A stretch of 64,000 nt of DNA from Argopecten irradians (GCF_041381155.1 NC_091141.1:24386828-24450827); one strand, 5' to 3'. Numbered from the stretch's first letter, positions 27,301-35,502 are shown. Notes: generated by a model from the letters alone, not told the origin. Translations and numbers: made by a program.

Positions 27301-30300
27301 CCGGCCGGGGATATTACAACAGAAGGGGCCAGAGAGGGCGATACAGGAGAGGTCGCCGACAATCATTCCCCAACCAGAGTCAGGACAAGGCCAAGGCTTC
27401 CACCCAGTAGAGGTGAGTAAAAATCTTCCTTCCGGCAAAATATCTCGTTGTCTGCCAGTTTGGCAGAAGTTAACATCTGACCAGTGGGTCCTTGATACAG
27501 TTCAGGGTTATCATATTGAATTTACAGAGATTCCAATTCAGTCTACTGTTCCTAAACCCATAGAGTTCTCTGATGAGGAGAAGCTTATCATTGACAATGA
27601 GGTGACTGCCATGCTTAGCAAAGGTGCTATTGAGCTTTGTGAACACGAGTGGGGCGAATTCATTTCAAATATTTTCATTGTGCAAAAGAAAAACGGTAAA
27701 TATCGCCCCGTCATTAACTTGCGTTATCTCAATGAGTCAGTCCTTTATCAACACTTTAAACAGGAAACACTGGAGACTATTTTAGAAGCTATCCAGCAGG
27801 GCGACTTTTTTTACCTCAGTTGATCTAAAAGATGCTTATTTCAGTCTTGCTATTTCTCCTGGAGATAGAAAATTTTTGAAATTTCTTTGGAGGGGCCAAC
27901 TTTATCGTTTTTGTTCCCTGCCATTTGGACTCGCCAGTGCCCCTCGAGTGTTCACAAAGGTTCTGAAGCCTGTATACAGCTCTTTGCGAAGCAGGGGAGT
28001 TAACACCTTTTATTATATAGATGACTCTCTTACTAGAGCACAAGAAAAAGAAAAGTGCTCTCGTGATACTCTAAGCTTAACATCTACGTTAGAGTCTGTA
28101 GGTTTTCAGGTGAATACTGAAAAATCTGTTCTGAATCCAGTCCAGGTGATCTGTCATTTGGGCTATATTTTAGACTCTGTACAATTTAAGGTCTTTCTGC
28201 CTGAAGATAAGGTGGTGAAAATTTTGAATAAATGCCAAAATATTGTATCTGCGGATAGCCCACTGGTTAGGCAATTGGCTTCACTTATTGGCAGTCTGAC
28301 TTCAGCATTCAGGGCAGTTTTATTGGGCCCATTTTACTACAGATCTCTTGAATCTGATAAGGTTTCAGCCCTCAATGATTCGGGGGATGATTATGATTCT
28401 CCCGTCACACTCTCAGAGGAGAGTATTTTAGAAGTTAGGTGGTGGCAGGAGAATTTGAAAACTATGAATGGTAAGCCCATACGCCCAGTTAAGCCTACTG
28501 TGTTCTTGACTACAGATGCATCTCTTGATGGTTGGGGTGCGGTTTGTGAATGTACCAATCAGCATGGTACGAAAACGATTTCAGGTGGCTGGAAGGCTGC
28601 TGAGGCCCGTAGACATATTAATTTTTTGGAGCTTAAGGCCATTCAATTAGCTCTTCAAACCTTCTGTCGAGATTTAAGACAGGTACATGTCGCTATTAAG
28701 AGTGACAACACATCTGCTATATCCTACATCAATAACTTGGGGGGCAGACAGAGTGCATTGTTTTACCTTTCTCGAGAGATCTGGTTGTGTGGTGCTGGAA
28801 CAGAGACATTTATTTATCTGCAGCACATATCCCTGGGGTGGCTAACGTTCAGGCTGATTACTTATCTCGAGAATCTCCAAGCCAAACAGAATGGAGTCTG
28901 AGTTCGGCCATTTTTGGTAGGGTCTGTCAACAATATTTTGTACCTGACATTGATCTTTTTGCATCACGGGTCAATTGTAAGCTTGGTCGTTATGTATCCT
29001 GGACTGTTGACCCAGGGTCAGAATATGTAGATGCTTTTTCAATATCATGGACTTCATTTAGGCCCTATATTTTCCCTCCATTCTGTTTGATTGGGAGAAT
29101 TCTTCAGAAATTATGGTCCGACAGGGTTGAACAGGCTATAATTATTGTCCCACATTGGACTGCTCAAACATGGTTCCCTAATCTGCTTGATATGTTAATT
29201 AGGTCGCCGGTCCGGCTACCAGTGCAGTCTGAGGTGGTTACATGTCCTCATGATGGTCGTCCTCATCCACTTTACAGAAAGCTTCATCTGACCGCCTGTC
29301 TCGTATCAGCCAATCCCTCAAGCATAAAGGCCTATCAAGGGCAGCTCAGGACCTGGTCGCAGGGTCGTGGAGGTCAGGAACTAACAAGGCTTACAGCTTG
29401 GCGTGATTATCTCATTTGGTGTAATCGACAACAAGTTAATTGTGAGCTGCCGACTGAGAAGGACATAGCTGATTATCTCATCAGCTTACACACAGAAGGG
29501 AAGTCTTATAGTGTTTTGAACACACATCGTTCAATGCTGTTTCAGACATTACAATTGATTTCTGGACGTGTTTTTGATAGTATTATTATTACCAGGATTA
29601 TGAAGGGCTTATATAACATCAATCCTCCGAAGCCTAAATATCAGGTTACCTGGGATGTAAGTGTTGTTTTAGCATATATTAGAACTCTTTACCCTTTAGA
29701 AGCACTTTCTCTGAAGGACTTAACCTTTCGGTTGGTTATGCTTCTGGCACTTACTACAGCCCAACGTGCTCAGACCTTGGTTTCATTAAGTCTGGATCAT
29801 ATGCAGGACATTACGGATGGTTGTATTTTTCATATTGTGACTCTGTTAAAAACATCGGGTCCAGGAAGGACTCAGCCCAGTGTTTGTGTTAAGAAATTTG
29901 TTGACGCAGAACTTTGTGTGTACCGTACGTTGGTGCATTATATATCTGTTACTAGTGGTCTCAGGAAGACGCGACAACTTTTGATGTCATATGTTACCTT
30001 TAGGGCGGTTAGTACCGCTACTCTAGCGCGGTGGATTCGTACAGTGTTATCCAGTGCAGGTGTTAGCTCCGCTTTCCGAGCTCACTCCACTAGGAGTGCA
30101 TCTACTTCGGCCGCTTTCCATGCTGGCGTGCCACTTCATGACATTTTTCAGGCAGCTAATTGGACAAATTCATGTACTTTCGCCACCTTCTATCGAAGGG
30201 ACGTGGTGGTTGCCGACAGTCAGTTTGCGGACGCAGTGCTCTCGCGCGGACAGGTTACTTGAGAAGGTCTTGCACTGATGGTATAATGTTGACCTAGTTA

Positions 30301-33300
30301 TTGACCATATCTTGGGAGTTTTCCCATTACCATTGTTTGTTGAAATATACATTATTATGGTTGACAGTATGGTGTTTGGTTTTTCTTTTAGACATATTCA
30401 CACTCTTTCAACTTGCTATCTCAACCCCCGAAAGCCGGAGGCTATCGGAAAAGAACCCCCCCCCCCTCATCCTAGCTTTAGTGACGGATGAGGAGGATTC
30501 TTTGAGATCAGCCGGAGGCTGAGGGGGTTGAGTTTGGTCCCTCCCTGTTACCCCACCCCAGTAGCGTTCATAGTCTAGCTTTCAAGTATGGGGTTTTCAG
30601 GAGATCCGCATGCAGGTAGACTGGCTCATTTACATATAAATAGTTTCTCTTTAAAACGAGGCAAGGTTAGTGCGCAGGAGCGGAAATGCTATCTCAACCC
30701 CCTCAGCCTCCGGCTGATCTCAAAGAATCCTCCTCATCCGTCACTAAAGCTAGGATGATGGGGGGATTTTCCACTATTCTCATTGGTTTATACTAGTGCA
30801 TGGTCACGTTACGTTCGAAGTATAGCATATCAATTCGCTGTTTCCATTTTTAGGACCTTCATTGGCTAATCGTTGAGTTCTTCAGGGTGGCGTGCTATAG
30901 CCAACGATTTTCTGGTAATTAACGTGCACATTAGAGAATGTTTTTGACATTTCCCAAAGAAACTACATATAAGATAAACCTAAAATATGGACCTTTGTTT
31001 CGGTTCATGTGGTGTTATATCATCCTGATAGAATTTAAAATAATGACTGCGGGTCAATTTTTTCAGATCTTGATGGTGCATTGCAAAACACAGCAACAAT
31101 GGAAATTGGGAACATGCATAGCCGATAAAACATATTTATTGATAATAATGTTGTCCTACATAGCGGTATCATTGAAATTAAACTTACTTAATTTAGAACA
31201 TCCAACAGAAAACATGTGATCATTACTTTATCCTCGCTGTACAAGTATTAGTGCGGATGGCATGAACAATAGAAGCACTGACAGTGATAGTACTAATCAA
31301 AATCTCGTTGAAATAGACACGAGAAAAATCAATATTCAAATGGCAGATTGAAACATATTCCCTTGAGACCAGAGGCACTATATTAAAATTATACAAAGAA
31401 ATTAGACAATCAATCAATTAAGTGATGAATCAAAACCGATCATGTATAACGGTAAAACGACACACCCTAGTGGTTTGTGTATTAGCCAATGTTGCAGATG
31501 AAGGGATTTTTAACGTCTTTTTAACCAATTTGCGCTTTGATAGCTAATAGCCGATTTAGTTTTGGTAGGGCGTAAGACTTTTTTAGTTTTGATATGTATG
31601 GGCCATGCTTTATCTACGATTGCAACCCAAGAATGTATACAACATCAAACGGGCTCATCGAATTTCTGGAGATACTTTACTTTTACATGTTGAATCCGTT
31701 GTTTTGGTATTTATGCATACGGAAATTGGTTTTGGTAGAAAACTGTACGAGCAGGGCGTAAGAATTAACTGAAGATTTTATCATAAATCTTGAATAGCAT
31801 CTGTTAAACGGGCAGGTGATCTTTTTATATGGCCTTAACAGTGCCTTTTTAGCAAATAAAGTAAACGTTTTGCTAAACGCCTCAGTTTTGGCAGTAGGTA
31901 CAATGAAGGTAACATCATTTTGCCTGTTGGACGTAATGAAATCCGCTTCTCTGAAGAAGGCTTTGGGTTATGCCTTCCCATCAGACCGAAAACCTAGTTC
32001 CTTTCTAGCATTATGGAGTACAGCTTTTTCGTTTTTGTTGTGAAAATATAAGATTGCCCATGTCTCGTGCTGGAGAAATACTGACATCCCAACTCCTGAA
32101 CCCAAAAACCTACATGTATGCTATGAATTGTTCTCTTTACATGTCGCTATGCATACCGAAAGGTATTCGAGCGGCAATGAAATATTAGCACGAGCACTGG
32201 GCACGGACCATTTAAGATGTCGGGCAGCTATAAAACGTCTGGTCACCAATCCTAGTCATCTCAAGGACAGCTTCCCACATTACAACAGTAAAAGTGATGT
32301 GTACAAAAAAAATGATCGATGAATATATATAAACATGGTAAGGCTATCTGAAACGAAGTACTGGAAAACACATAAAAGTGGTTTTGAGGCATATGAAACC
32401 AAACTGAATCCACAGACATTTAAAAAAAAATCCTGACCATGTATGACTTGTTGTAAATAAAAAAGAGACTTCATAGTTAAACCTGTTTTAAATCATTTGC
32501 TTAATCTCTAATATGTCCAAAGAAAAGCATATATGTATTCTCGGCTTGATTGGCAAATAAATGTCAAGTCTGGCCTTAAGGACTTGGCACGAATATGCAA
32601 TCAGGGTGTGATATCAAAATTGTCTGTCCTGCAGGTAGGGCGTTAGAATTGTACCTGCTGTCCCTATTGCATGATCGTAAAAGGCGACTAAATTTAGGAT
32701 CTTATCTTTTCTCTTCTTCCTAGCTGACTTTATCTTTCCTAATGTCTCCCTTGGCACCGCCTCACTTTTGGCCTTAAGTTGAGCGTTCGCCCTTGTGAGG
32801 AAGGCTCTTTGGGTTCTGTCCCCTGGCCGAGACACACCAAAGTCTATTAAAGTGGTAGTTTCTGCTCCTGCTTAGCGCTCAGCATACAGGGAGTGGGACG
32901 ACTGGTTCCGCCCGTTGTCAGTATAATGTGACCGGGTGGGGTGTGTTGCTTGGTGTCTTCAGCGGCATGTTTCAGTGATATAGCACTATAAAAAGGGCAA
33001 CAGTTCCACTATACAAGAAGACAAATCATGAATATACCACAGTCTCCCAAAACACGCACCTCGCAAAACATACACGCAACACACCACATACAAGGGAGAC
33101 CGTCCTTACATGACCATAGCTGTTCAATGTTCATAGGACGTTAATTGATCAAACAAACAAACAAAAATCAAAATTGTCATATTATAACCTCTAAATAGGG
33201 TACCCTAGCTTACTGCCGTAAGAACATTTTCGGCAGCAAGAAACCCGCAATAAATAAGTTTTACCCATATCAACTACAGGATTCAGTGTTTAAACACTCC

Positions 33301-34745
33301 ATTTCCTCAACAATATTTGTGCAGCATATGTCAACTCCGTTAAAAGTATGTTTATGCACTTTTAAAATTGATCTAATATTTGAAAATAAATATTTGTACT
33401 GCCTAAAAATCCGTAATGTATGTTTATAGAACATACAAACAAAAGAAATCGGAACAATCAGAGGTGAAAAGAACATACAAACAGACATGTACGAGATTCA
33501 AGGGAGATAATTCCCTTTTAACAGTGATACTCACTGTTGTAGAGGCGATAATCCTGGTCATACTCCTCATAATGGCTGTCATCGTCGGACACCCGTACGT
33601 GTACTCTAAGACACAAGGCACCTAAAAAATATTGACTCTCTAAAATAAGATTTTAACGTTCTATTCTGTATACTTAACTGGTCTACCCCACTTATGAACA
33701 ACATCCTCGATACATCAGGGTTACTATCACTGACGTTATATCCACCTCTGGACTATCTCTTAGTAAAAAATGGAGGAGTTCAGGGGGAAAAAACCAATAA
33801 CAGCCCTACAGAGACTTCCTTTTAAGATTATACAGGAGCAAATTACCCGTGTCTTCTGAACTGCCTTCAGTTAGCTGTAAGATAGTCCAGGGGTGATATG
33901 ACGTCAGACATAACCCATGGAGTATCCTTACCCTCACAGCACGTTTATAGACGTTTTATGGGTAATAATCAACAATAGGCACAGATCATACTATTATTAT
34001 ACCCTGTATGGTGCTAGTCCTGTTATGTATAGCCTTCGCTATTTAGATCATGATGATATTACCGATTTTGATCTAGACTCCTAAAACTTCTAACATTTTA
34101 TATGGACATTCATGTGTTAAACGTATTGATGCAAGAAAGATAACTCTTAAAATGCATATATATTTCGTAAGAAAATATAAGAAATCAGTGGGTGAAATTA
34201 GTGAAATAGTCTAAGTGAAATCAGTACGTTTTATTCGGATTTAAATGGACATGATTCAGTTACCGTGCTGTTAACTGACTGGAAAATTTTGGACAAAATT
34301 TCAACCATAGAAAGATTCGAACAAAGCTTCAAATATTTGTGTCTAACAAGTAACTTTTGCACCAACTTCGAAGTTGCTTTTGCACGTAGATATAGAGTTA
34401 ACCAAACGTAGATCTACAATAGATAACGTTTCAGTATACGTGTAAATCTCTTTTATACTGAAAGTACAGTATACAACAGTATGTATATATGTAAGGAAAC
34501 TAGAACGAATACCCAAATATTTTCAAAACTCCCTTCGTTGACTGTCGTCTGAATAGATGAAACGAACATGTGACACAAGTTCTTCGTTACTTACTCAAAC
34601 TGGTAGATTTATCTAGATTCTAGCTAGTAAACTAAAAAACAATTCAAAAGAAAAATAAAAGATATACAGTAACTACTATATTGAAAACATACTTACCTGA
34701 AAGGATAAACACATAATAAAAAATCTGTCTGCAAACTTTTGACAT
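9077..34745 (-). CDS. FAM187-like Ig/thrombospondin transmembrane protein (spliced locus)
   Basis: The locus is on the minus strand. CDS exons, in order: 34697-34745, 24662-24793, 24162-24294, 22100-22299, 20161-20292, 18259-18291, 17591-17641, 17001-17087, 15941-16060, 14918-14980, an unresolved segment, 11510-11706, 9077-9312. Every listed junction is GT-AG and keeps phase, except across the unresolved segment. The product begins with a signal peptide (MSKVCRQIFYYVFILSG). A V-type Ig domain follows (IAIPCYYC, YRWRV, DTGLYYC), then a thrombospondin-type module (WQDWSTCSVCGQEGERKRYG) with Cys-rich follow-on. A second Ig domain has VYWVNGS and ADTGLYSC, and the chain ends with a transmembrane helix (LSFIFDTFVFIALLAV) and an acidic tail. 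This order and the spacing around the WxxWSxC module match FAM187A/B, single-pass Ig proteins of unknown function. Protein length is about 480 residues. A DIRS element occupies intron 1. Confidence 0.8.
9313..11509 (-). other. Intron of FAM187-like gene
   Basis: No exon was recognised inside. It contains a short 20-bp tandem repeat near 10562-10668. The rest is AT-rich and unremarkable. Confidence 0.6.
10562..10668. repeat. 20-bp tandem repeat, about 5 copies
   Basis: The unit GTAACAATGGGGTTCATACG repeats about five times with single-base variants inside the intron between the last two exons of the FAM187-like gene. Confidence 0.85.
11510..11706 (-). CDS. FAM187-like exon: second Ig domain
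   Basis: The acceptor TTCCTTACAG precedes C GCG TCG. The reading frame gives ASPDAAVYWVNGSKY, then DVYGLLRFHRTIMADTGLYSC and WHTKKLQMIYELT, closing at ACA G|GTATCT. The tryptophan of strand C and the DxGxYxC signature are present. Human FAM187A carries a similar AVAWDK...RGIYYCWRQG stretch as recalled from the family. Confidence 0.85.
12127..12177 (-). CDS. Possible FAM187-like exon (N-terminal strand of Ig2), doubtful
   Basis: The acceptor TTTTTGCAG joins exon 14918-14980 in phase and gives VPPKFIGEKTYEKLSI, which resembles the family's VPxxF...LxIxC segment ahead of the second Ig domain. The available donors (GTAGTA or GTGAAA) all leave phase 1, while exon 11510-11706 needs phase 2. The expected strand-B cysteine is also absent. 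Either another small exon lies between, or this is not the true exon. Confidence 0.3.
12530..12870 (+). repeat. Dispersed-repeat and MITE mosaic fragment
   Basis: The first half (AAGGACGACCTCC to GAGACTGCAGTCTG) is a diverged 5' part of the family at 13365-13905. The second half contains CTGGTGTCATGGCCAGAGTA, also seen near 46060 in a foldback element. The 95-codon frame here is repeat-derived. Confidence 0.4.
13365..13905 (-). repeat. Dispersed repeat family, copy A
   Basis: This copy of about 540 bp is closely matched by copy B at 32635-33165. It contains GGCACCGCCTCACTTTTGGC and GGCCGAGACACACCAAAGTC, and ends in an ATAGGACGTTAATTATTCAA tail followed by CAAACAAACAAA. More decayed copies lie at 2517-2850, 12530-12640 and 14285-14640. 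The CAAA-rich tail suggests a SINE-like or other non-autonomous retroelement, read on the minus or plus strand depending on which end is taken as 3'. Confidence 0.7.
14285..14640 (+). repeat. Dispersed repeat family, decayed copy
   Basis: Landmarks GTGATGTGTTGCGTGTGTGA, AAAGTGCTATCTCACTG and AACACTCAACACATGGCCAA align in order with the complement of copy A, but with many differences and internal losses. Confidence 0.5.
14918..14980 (-). CDS. FAM187-like exon after the thrombospondin module
   Basis: The exon runs from TATACAG|CT to AAT G|GTATGT. With the preceding exon's G it encodes ATNLKNMTIDLNRLKFNSLAN. It contains one N-glycosylation sequon (NMT). The phase in from exon 15941-16060 is exact. 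Confidence 0.75.
15425..15920. repeat. Foldback-like repeat with GCAATAGTGCCC ends
   Basis: GCAATAGTGCCC occurs at both sides of the block, and GGGCACTATT occurs in inverted orientation. The interval carries TGACGTCA and ATGACGTTA motifs. Several overlapping reading frames cross it on both strands but none extends beyond the repeat. Confidence 0.4.
15941..16060 (-). CDS. FAM187-like exon: Cys-rich end of the thrombospondin-type module
   Basis: Acceptor CTATTAG and donor G|GTAAGT bound the exon. The encoded stretch includes AGGVGLPCRASLFKFYPKMK and EMMTEICNVPCAN, placing three cysteines after the WxxWSxC exon. The layout resembles the post-WxxW part of vertebrate FAM187. Confidence 0.85.
16288..16392. 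repeat. 30-bp tandem repeat, about 3 copies
   Basis: The unit is near GCTAAAATATGAAAAGTGAA plus AATCGAAATC and repeats three times with changes, inside an intron of the FAM187-like gene. Confidence 0.75.
17001..17087 (-). CDS. FAM187-like exon: WxxWSxC core
   Basis: Acceptor TTTTTTCAG and donor G|GTAAAA bound the exon. It encodes APANLEYFTRWQDWSTC followed by SVCGQEGERKRY. The WxxWSxCSxxCGxxGxRxR pattern is that of thrombospondin type-1 repeats, and it sits between the two Ig domains as in FAM187. Confidence 0.9.
17591..17641 (-). CDS. FAM187-like linker exon
   Basis: A 51-nt exon between ATTCTTTAG and GGACG|GTGAGT encodes VSTTDSSLPQPAGNVKD, a Ser/Thr/Pro-rich linker ahead of the thrombospondin-type module. 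The phase matches on both sides. Confidence 0.75.
18259..18291 (-). CDS. FAM187-like micro-exon
   Basis: A 33-nt exon between ATCCACAG and CAAG|GTAAGG encodes ILPTDIPVKQ. Only the frame set by the phase-1 end of exon 20161-20292 is open; the other two frames hit stops. This supports it being real. Confidence 0.7.
18600..19090. repeat. TTCGC-rich interspersed segment
   Basis: Short blocks recur with both orientations (GCAGGTGATAAATTTCGC, GCAGGTGATAATTTTCGC, AATTTCGCAAAATAAAATA, TTTCGCAAAATGAAAC). TGACGTCA occurs twice. It looks like a decayed interspersed element in an intron and has no coding frame. Confidence 0.4.
20161..20292 (-). CDS. FAM187-like exon: end of first Ig domain
   Basis: The acceptor is CGTTTTAG and the donor ATAGATG|GTAAGT. 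It encodes KDTGLYYCAEQKEKQEYWYY, then TDRDARHIF and a PYYFHLFFHID strand. The DTGLYYC signature completes the V-type Ig domain begun in the two upstream exons. Confidence 0.9.
22100..22299 (-). CDS. FAM187-like exon: core of first Ig domain
   Basis: Acceptor TTTTTTTCTAG and donor GGAAA|GTATGT bound the exon. It encodes GDPAVKRPPVVPRKMYRWRV, then WTLGPVIGGYKDNDTDFQSR and VEVTKNDTLILRNIQE. The strand-C tryptophan and the E-strand NDTLILRNIQ fit a V-type fold, as does the handover to KDTGLYYC in the next exon. Confidence 0.9.
22538..22886. mobile_element. Foldback element with arms of about 110 bp
   Basis: The left arm (from AAGCATTGATGTCA to AGTTTGCAAACAAAC, 22541-22650) is mirrored by a diverged right arm (22770-22886, ending TGACATCAATGCTTATAA). 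No coding capacity was seen. It lies in an intron of the FAM187-like gene. Confidence 0.7.
23660..23832. mobile_element. Short foldback element
   Basis: AGAATATTACTATCC with AAAGTCTTATAA on the left is mirrored by TTATAAGACTTTCGCACAAT plus ATTACCC on the right. It is about 170 bp, non-coding and intronic. Confidence 0.55.
24162..24294 (-). CDS. FAM187-like exon: start of first Ig domain
   Basis: Acceptor CTTTTTCAG and donor TACTG|GTAAGT bound the exon. It encodes RFPFEECRKKIDDMLDYMSH and ends with LSLVVNINDTIAIPCYY, carrying the strand-B cysteine. The split codon TG|T with the next exon gives another Cys. Confidence 0.85.
24662..24793 (-). CDS. FAM187-like N-terminal ectodomain exon
   Basis: Acceptor CTTATATAG and donor TTCG|GTACCG bound the exon. 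It encodes VDSYVPPFQLPEMTTDEKVT and a charged helix-like stretch HRHRYLNELIREKRDFTF. It joins the signal-peptide exon in phase across a 9.9-kb intron. Confidence 0.8.
25165..25520. repeat. 28-30 bp tandem repeat with TCTCGAGAT cores, about 12 copies
   Basis: The unit is close to CCCTCATATCTCGAGATCTG plus TTTAACC. The near-palindromic TCTCGAGA core is kept in many copies and altered to TCTCTAGA in others. It lies in intron 1 of the FAM187-like gene, just downstream (gene sense) of the DIRS element. Confidence 0.85.
25862..25976 (+). repeat. DIRS left inverted terminal repeat
   Basis: About 115 bp reads in near-perfect reverse complement at 30588-30701. The outermost 26 bases (25836-25861) are not shared with the right end and instead pair with the internal complementary region. 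Confidence 0.9.
26184..27410 (+). CDS. DIRS element gag-like ORF
   Basis: The likely start is at 26184 (MDSDHDDSLSISDN), preceded in frame by a hydrophobic stretch that is probably leader. The product is about 408 residues and ends in a Gly/Arg-rich tail (SGRGQQWSGRGYYNRRGQRG), a feature of nucleic-acid-binding gag-like proteins. The stop overlaps the next reading frame. Confidence 0.75.
   Translation: MDSDHDDSLSISDNNIHVLDEDISPQGSAGAHVFANVNVVDDTEPPAQNTRNKTAGGKTQKRKGSTGRLSSVYKIPKLAERKTGSKKAENVENSDMSAVLTAINSLTAAIGQRDFAQAQSSGNACNATSAFVLESDNSEHEIDAPVRQNVRSANFSFFDSECGSVAEAADCPEENFTFQLADIFDKKKLGPAVCQSKPKIAEDITTAVRTNADVSELKQLYKIPKNLECLLPPRTNSEVWGMVSPQFHGRDRLMQDLQELLAHSLTPIMFMIEKLRLKDLDMKEIQVLLNNAVSLLCNLHYEMSVKRRFMLRSGIKHSHLQSLCNSETPIGAELFGDNVAKRIKDLDEVHKATYRRNSASKNGQWSGRGQQWSGRGYYNRRGQRGRYRRGRRQSFPNQSQDKAKASTQ
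27275..28901 (+). CDS. DIRS element RT-RNase H region
   Basis: Reverse transcriptase signatures are visible, including IVQKKNGKYRPVINLRYLN and the catalytic box FYYIDDS. They are followed by an RNase H start (TTDASLDGWGAV) and SDNTSAISYINN. This arrangement is typical of DIRS/Ngaro RT. About one break is present. Confidence 0.9.
28787..30262 (+). CDS. DIRS element tyrosine recombinase ORF
   Basis: About 490 residues, overlapping the end of the RT-RNase H frame. The N-terminal part contains the tail of the RNase H region (HIPGVANVQADYLSRE). The C-terminal part has the recombinase HSTRS box (HxxR) and the later ANW...F.TFY motif. This integrates DIRS circles in place of a DDE integrase. Confidence 0.88.
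   Translation: MWCWNRDIYLSAAHIPGVANVQADYLSRESPSQTEWSLSSAIFGRVCQQYFVPDIDLFASRVNCKLGRYVSWTVDPGSEYVDAFSISWTSFRPYIFPPFCLIGRILQKLWSDRVEQAIIIVPHWTAQTWFPNLLDMLIRSPVRLPVQSEVVTCPHDGRPHPLYRKLHLTACLVSANPSSIKAYQGQLRTWSQGRGGQELTRLTAWRDYLIWCNRQQVNCELPTEKDIADYLISLHTEGKSYSVLNTHRSMLFQTLQLISGRVFDSIIITRIMKGLYNINPPKPKYQVTWDVSVVLAYIRTLYPLEALSLKDLTFRLVMLLALTTAQRAQTLVSLSLDHMQDITDGCIFHIVTLLKTSGPGRTQPSVCVKKFVDAELCVYRTLVHYISVTSGLRKTRQLLMSYVTFRAVSTATLARWIRTVLSSAGVSSAFRAHSTRSASTSAAFHAGVPLHDIFQAANWTNSCTFATFYRRDVVVADSQFADAVLSRGQVT
30418..30535 (+). repeat. DIRS internal complementary region
   Basis: The first part (CTCAACCCCCGAAAGCCGGA and on) is complementary to the element's left outer edge at 25836-25870. The second part (from CATCCTAGCTTTAGTGACGG) is complementary to the right outer edge at 30693-30760. 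A C-run joins the two halves, as expected if it templates circle closure. Confidence 0.9.
30588..30701 (-). repeat. DIRS right inverted terminal repeat
   Basis: This is the reverse complement of 25862-25976, from ATGGGGTTTTCAGGAGATCC to GCTATCTCAACCCCC. The element continues about 64 bp further in sequence matched only by the internal complementary region. Confidence 0.9.
30766..32630 (-). other. Intron 1 of FAM187-like gene, no features seen
   Basis: AT-rich sequence with only short random reading frames. No exon with matching phase, repeat array or foldback was recognised. Confidence 0.5.
32635..33165 (-). repeat. Dispersed repeat family, copy B
   Basis: Closely matches copy A at 13365-13905 through GGCACCGCCTCACTTTTGGC, GGCCGAGACACACCAAAGTC, the TATAGCACTATAAAAAGG block and the ATAGGACGTTAATTGATCAA tail with CAAACAAACAAA. 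It lies in intron 1 of the FAM187-like gene. Confidence 0.75.
33730..33925. mobile_element. Foldback MITE-like repeat
   Basis: GACGTTATATCCACCTCTGG with ACTATCTCTTA on the left is mirrored by TAAGATAGTCCAGGGGTGAT plus ATGACGTC on the right. A related left part lies at about 19880-19960, beside an exon of the FAM187-like gene. Confidence 0.5.
34697..34745 (-). CDS. FAM187-like first coding exon: signal peptide
   Basis: ATG at 34745-34743 opens MSKVCRQIFYYVFILS and the exon closes at TCA G|GTAAGT. A short basic N-region, a hydrophobic core and a small residue at the end fit a signal peptide. The phase-1 end joins exon 24662-24793 exactly. Confidence 0.8.
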
Positions 34746-34786
34746 TTCTGCAGCCTTCAGCAGACACAAACTCCCTCGGGGATCGA

Positions 34787-35033
34787 TGACGTAAAACCCA
34801 ACGAAATGACGTCATGGATGGCGCAGCTTGAAGTAATTTTTTATGCTCTTAGACTCACAAAGTTACGTTTGTCAGACACATTTAAATTATACGTGTGTAT
34901 GTTGTCTTTTATTTTCCAACGCTGTGTCATATTTGTGAAAATATCCTTTAAATACACTTTCAAAGGGAAGCGAAGGTTTCTATCACCTCGGTCTATAAAA
35001 TAATGACGTCAAAATATGCTATGTTTGACGTCA
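34787..35033 (-). promoter_or_regulatory. Cluster of CRE-type TGACGTCA motifs upstream of the FAM187-like gene
   Basis: Perfect palindromes TGACGTCA occur at 34807-34814, 35004-35011 and 35026-35033, with a related TGACGTAA at 34787-34794. All lie within 300 bp upstream of the start codon. CREB/ATF-family bZIP factors bind this motif. The same octamer also occurs inside repeats elsewhere in the window, so function is inferred. Confidence 0.4.
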
Positions 35034-35378
35034 TCAAACTTTCAAGGCGGTAAAATGAAAAGTTTGCTGGGAACAATAATCCGTCTGAAATTCAATGATT
35101 TTACCCGCGTAATATTTTTGCATCTTAAATTTGTGCTCATTTCTTAATGACTTATTTTCATATGTGACACTCATTTCTATTGGTTAGATCTTTGAGGTTA
35201 TTTTTCCATAGATAGAAAGGAAATTTTAAAAGCGGTACAGTCATTGGCCAAACTGAATAGATGGATAAGATATCAATGCGCCGCAACTCTATTTGTTTTA
35301 CTACAGGTACAAATCACGAAAAGGGATGCCTAATAAGTACCCGATTGTGCTATCTGAATTAAATCATAAGCATTACAT

Positions 35379-35502
35379 GTATTCCTCAATATCTTTTGGG
35401 TCTATGAAGTCATACGAAAAATGGACGGACATTCTTTTTCAAAGTTCCTTTTTTTCTATGACTTCATAAACCCAAAAGATGTCGAGAATAATGCTTAAAG
35501 AT
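35379..35502. mobile_element. Short foldback element
   Basis: ATCTTTTGGGTCTATGAAGT with CATA on the left is mirrored by TATGACTTCATAAACCCAAA plus AGAT on the right, with a roughly 50-bp loop. It lies between the FAM187-like gene and the next minus-strand gene. Confidence 0.65.

Larger units (their letters stand above)
25836..30765 (+). mobile_element. DIRS1-like tyrosine-recombinase retroelement
   Basis: A 4.9-kb element of the DIRS order in intron 1 of the FAM187-like gene, antisense to that gene. Its termini are inverted, and an internal complementary region before the right terminus matches both outer ends, which is the hallmark of DIRS1-type elements. Parts in order are a gag-like ORF, reverse transcriptase with RNase H, and a tyrosine recombinase. 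It looks nearly whole, with about one break in the RT region. The close match between repeats suggests a recent insertion. No flanking target duplication is evident, as expected for this order. Confidence 0.93.

Noticed and set aside
32614-32835. Basic protein frame (AKSEAVPRE, KKRKDKILNL), also at 13274-13564
   Set aside because: Both are translations of the same dispersed repeat and share its stops and borders.
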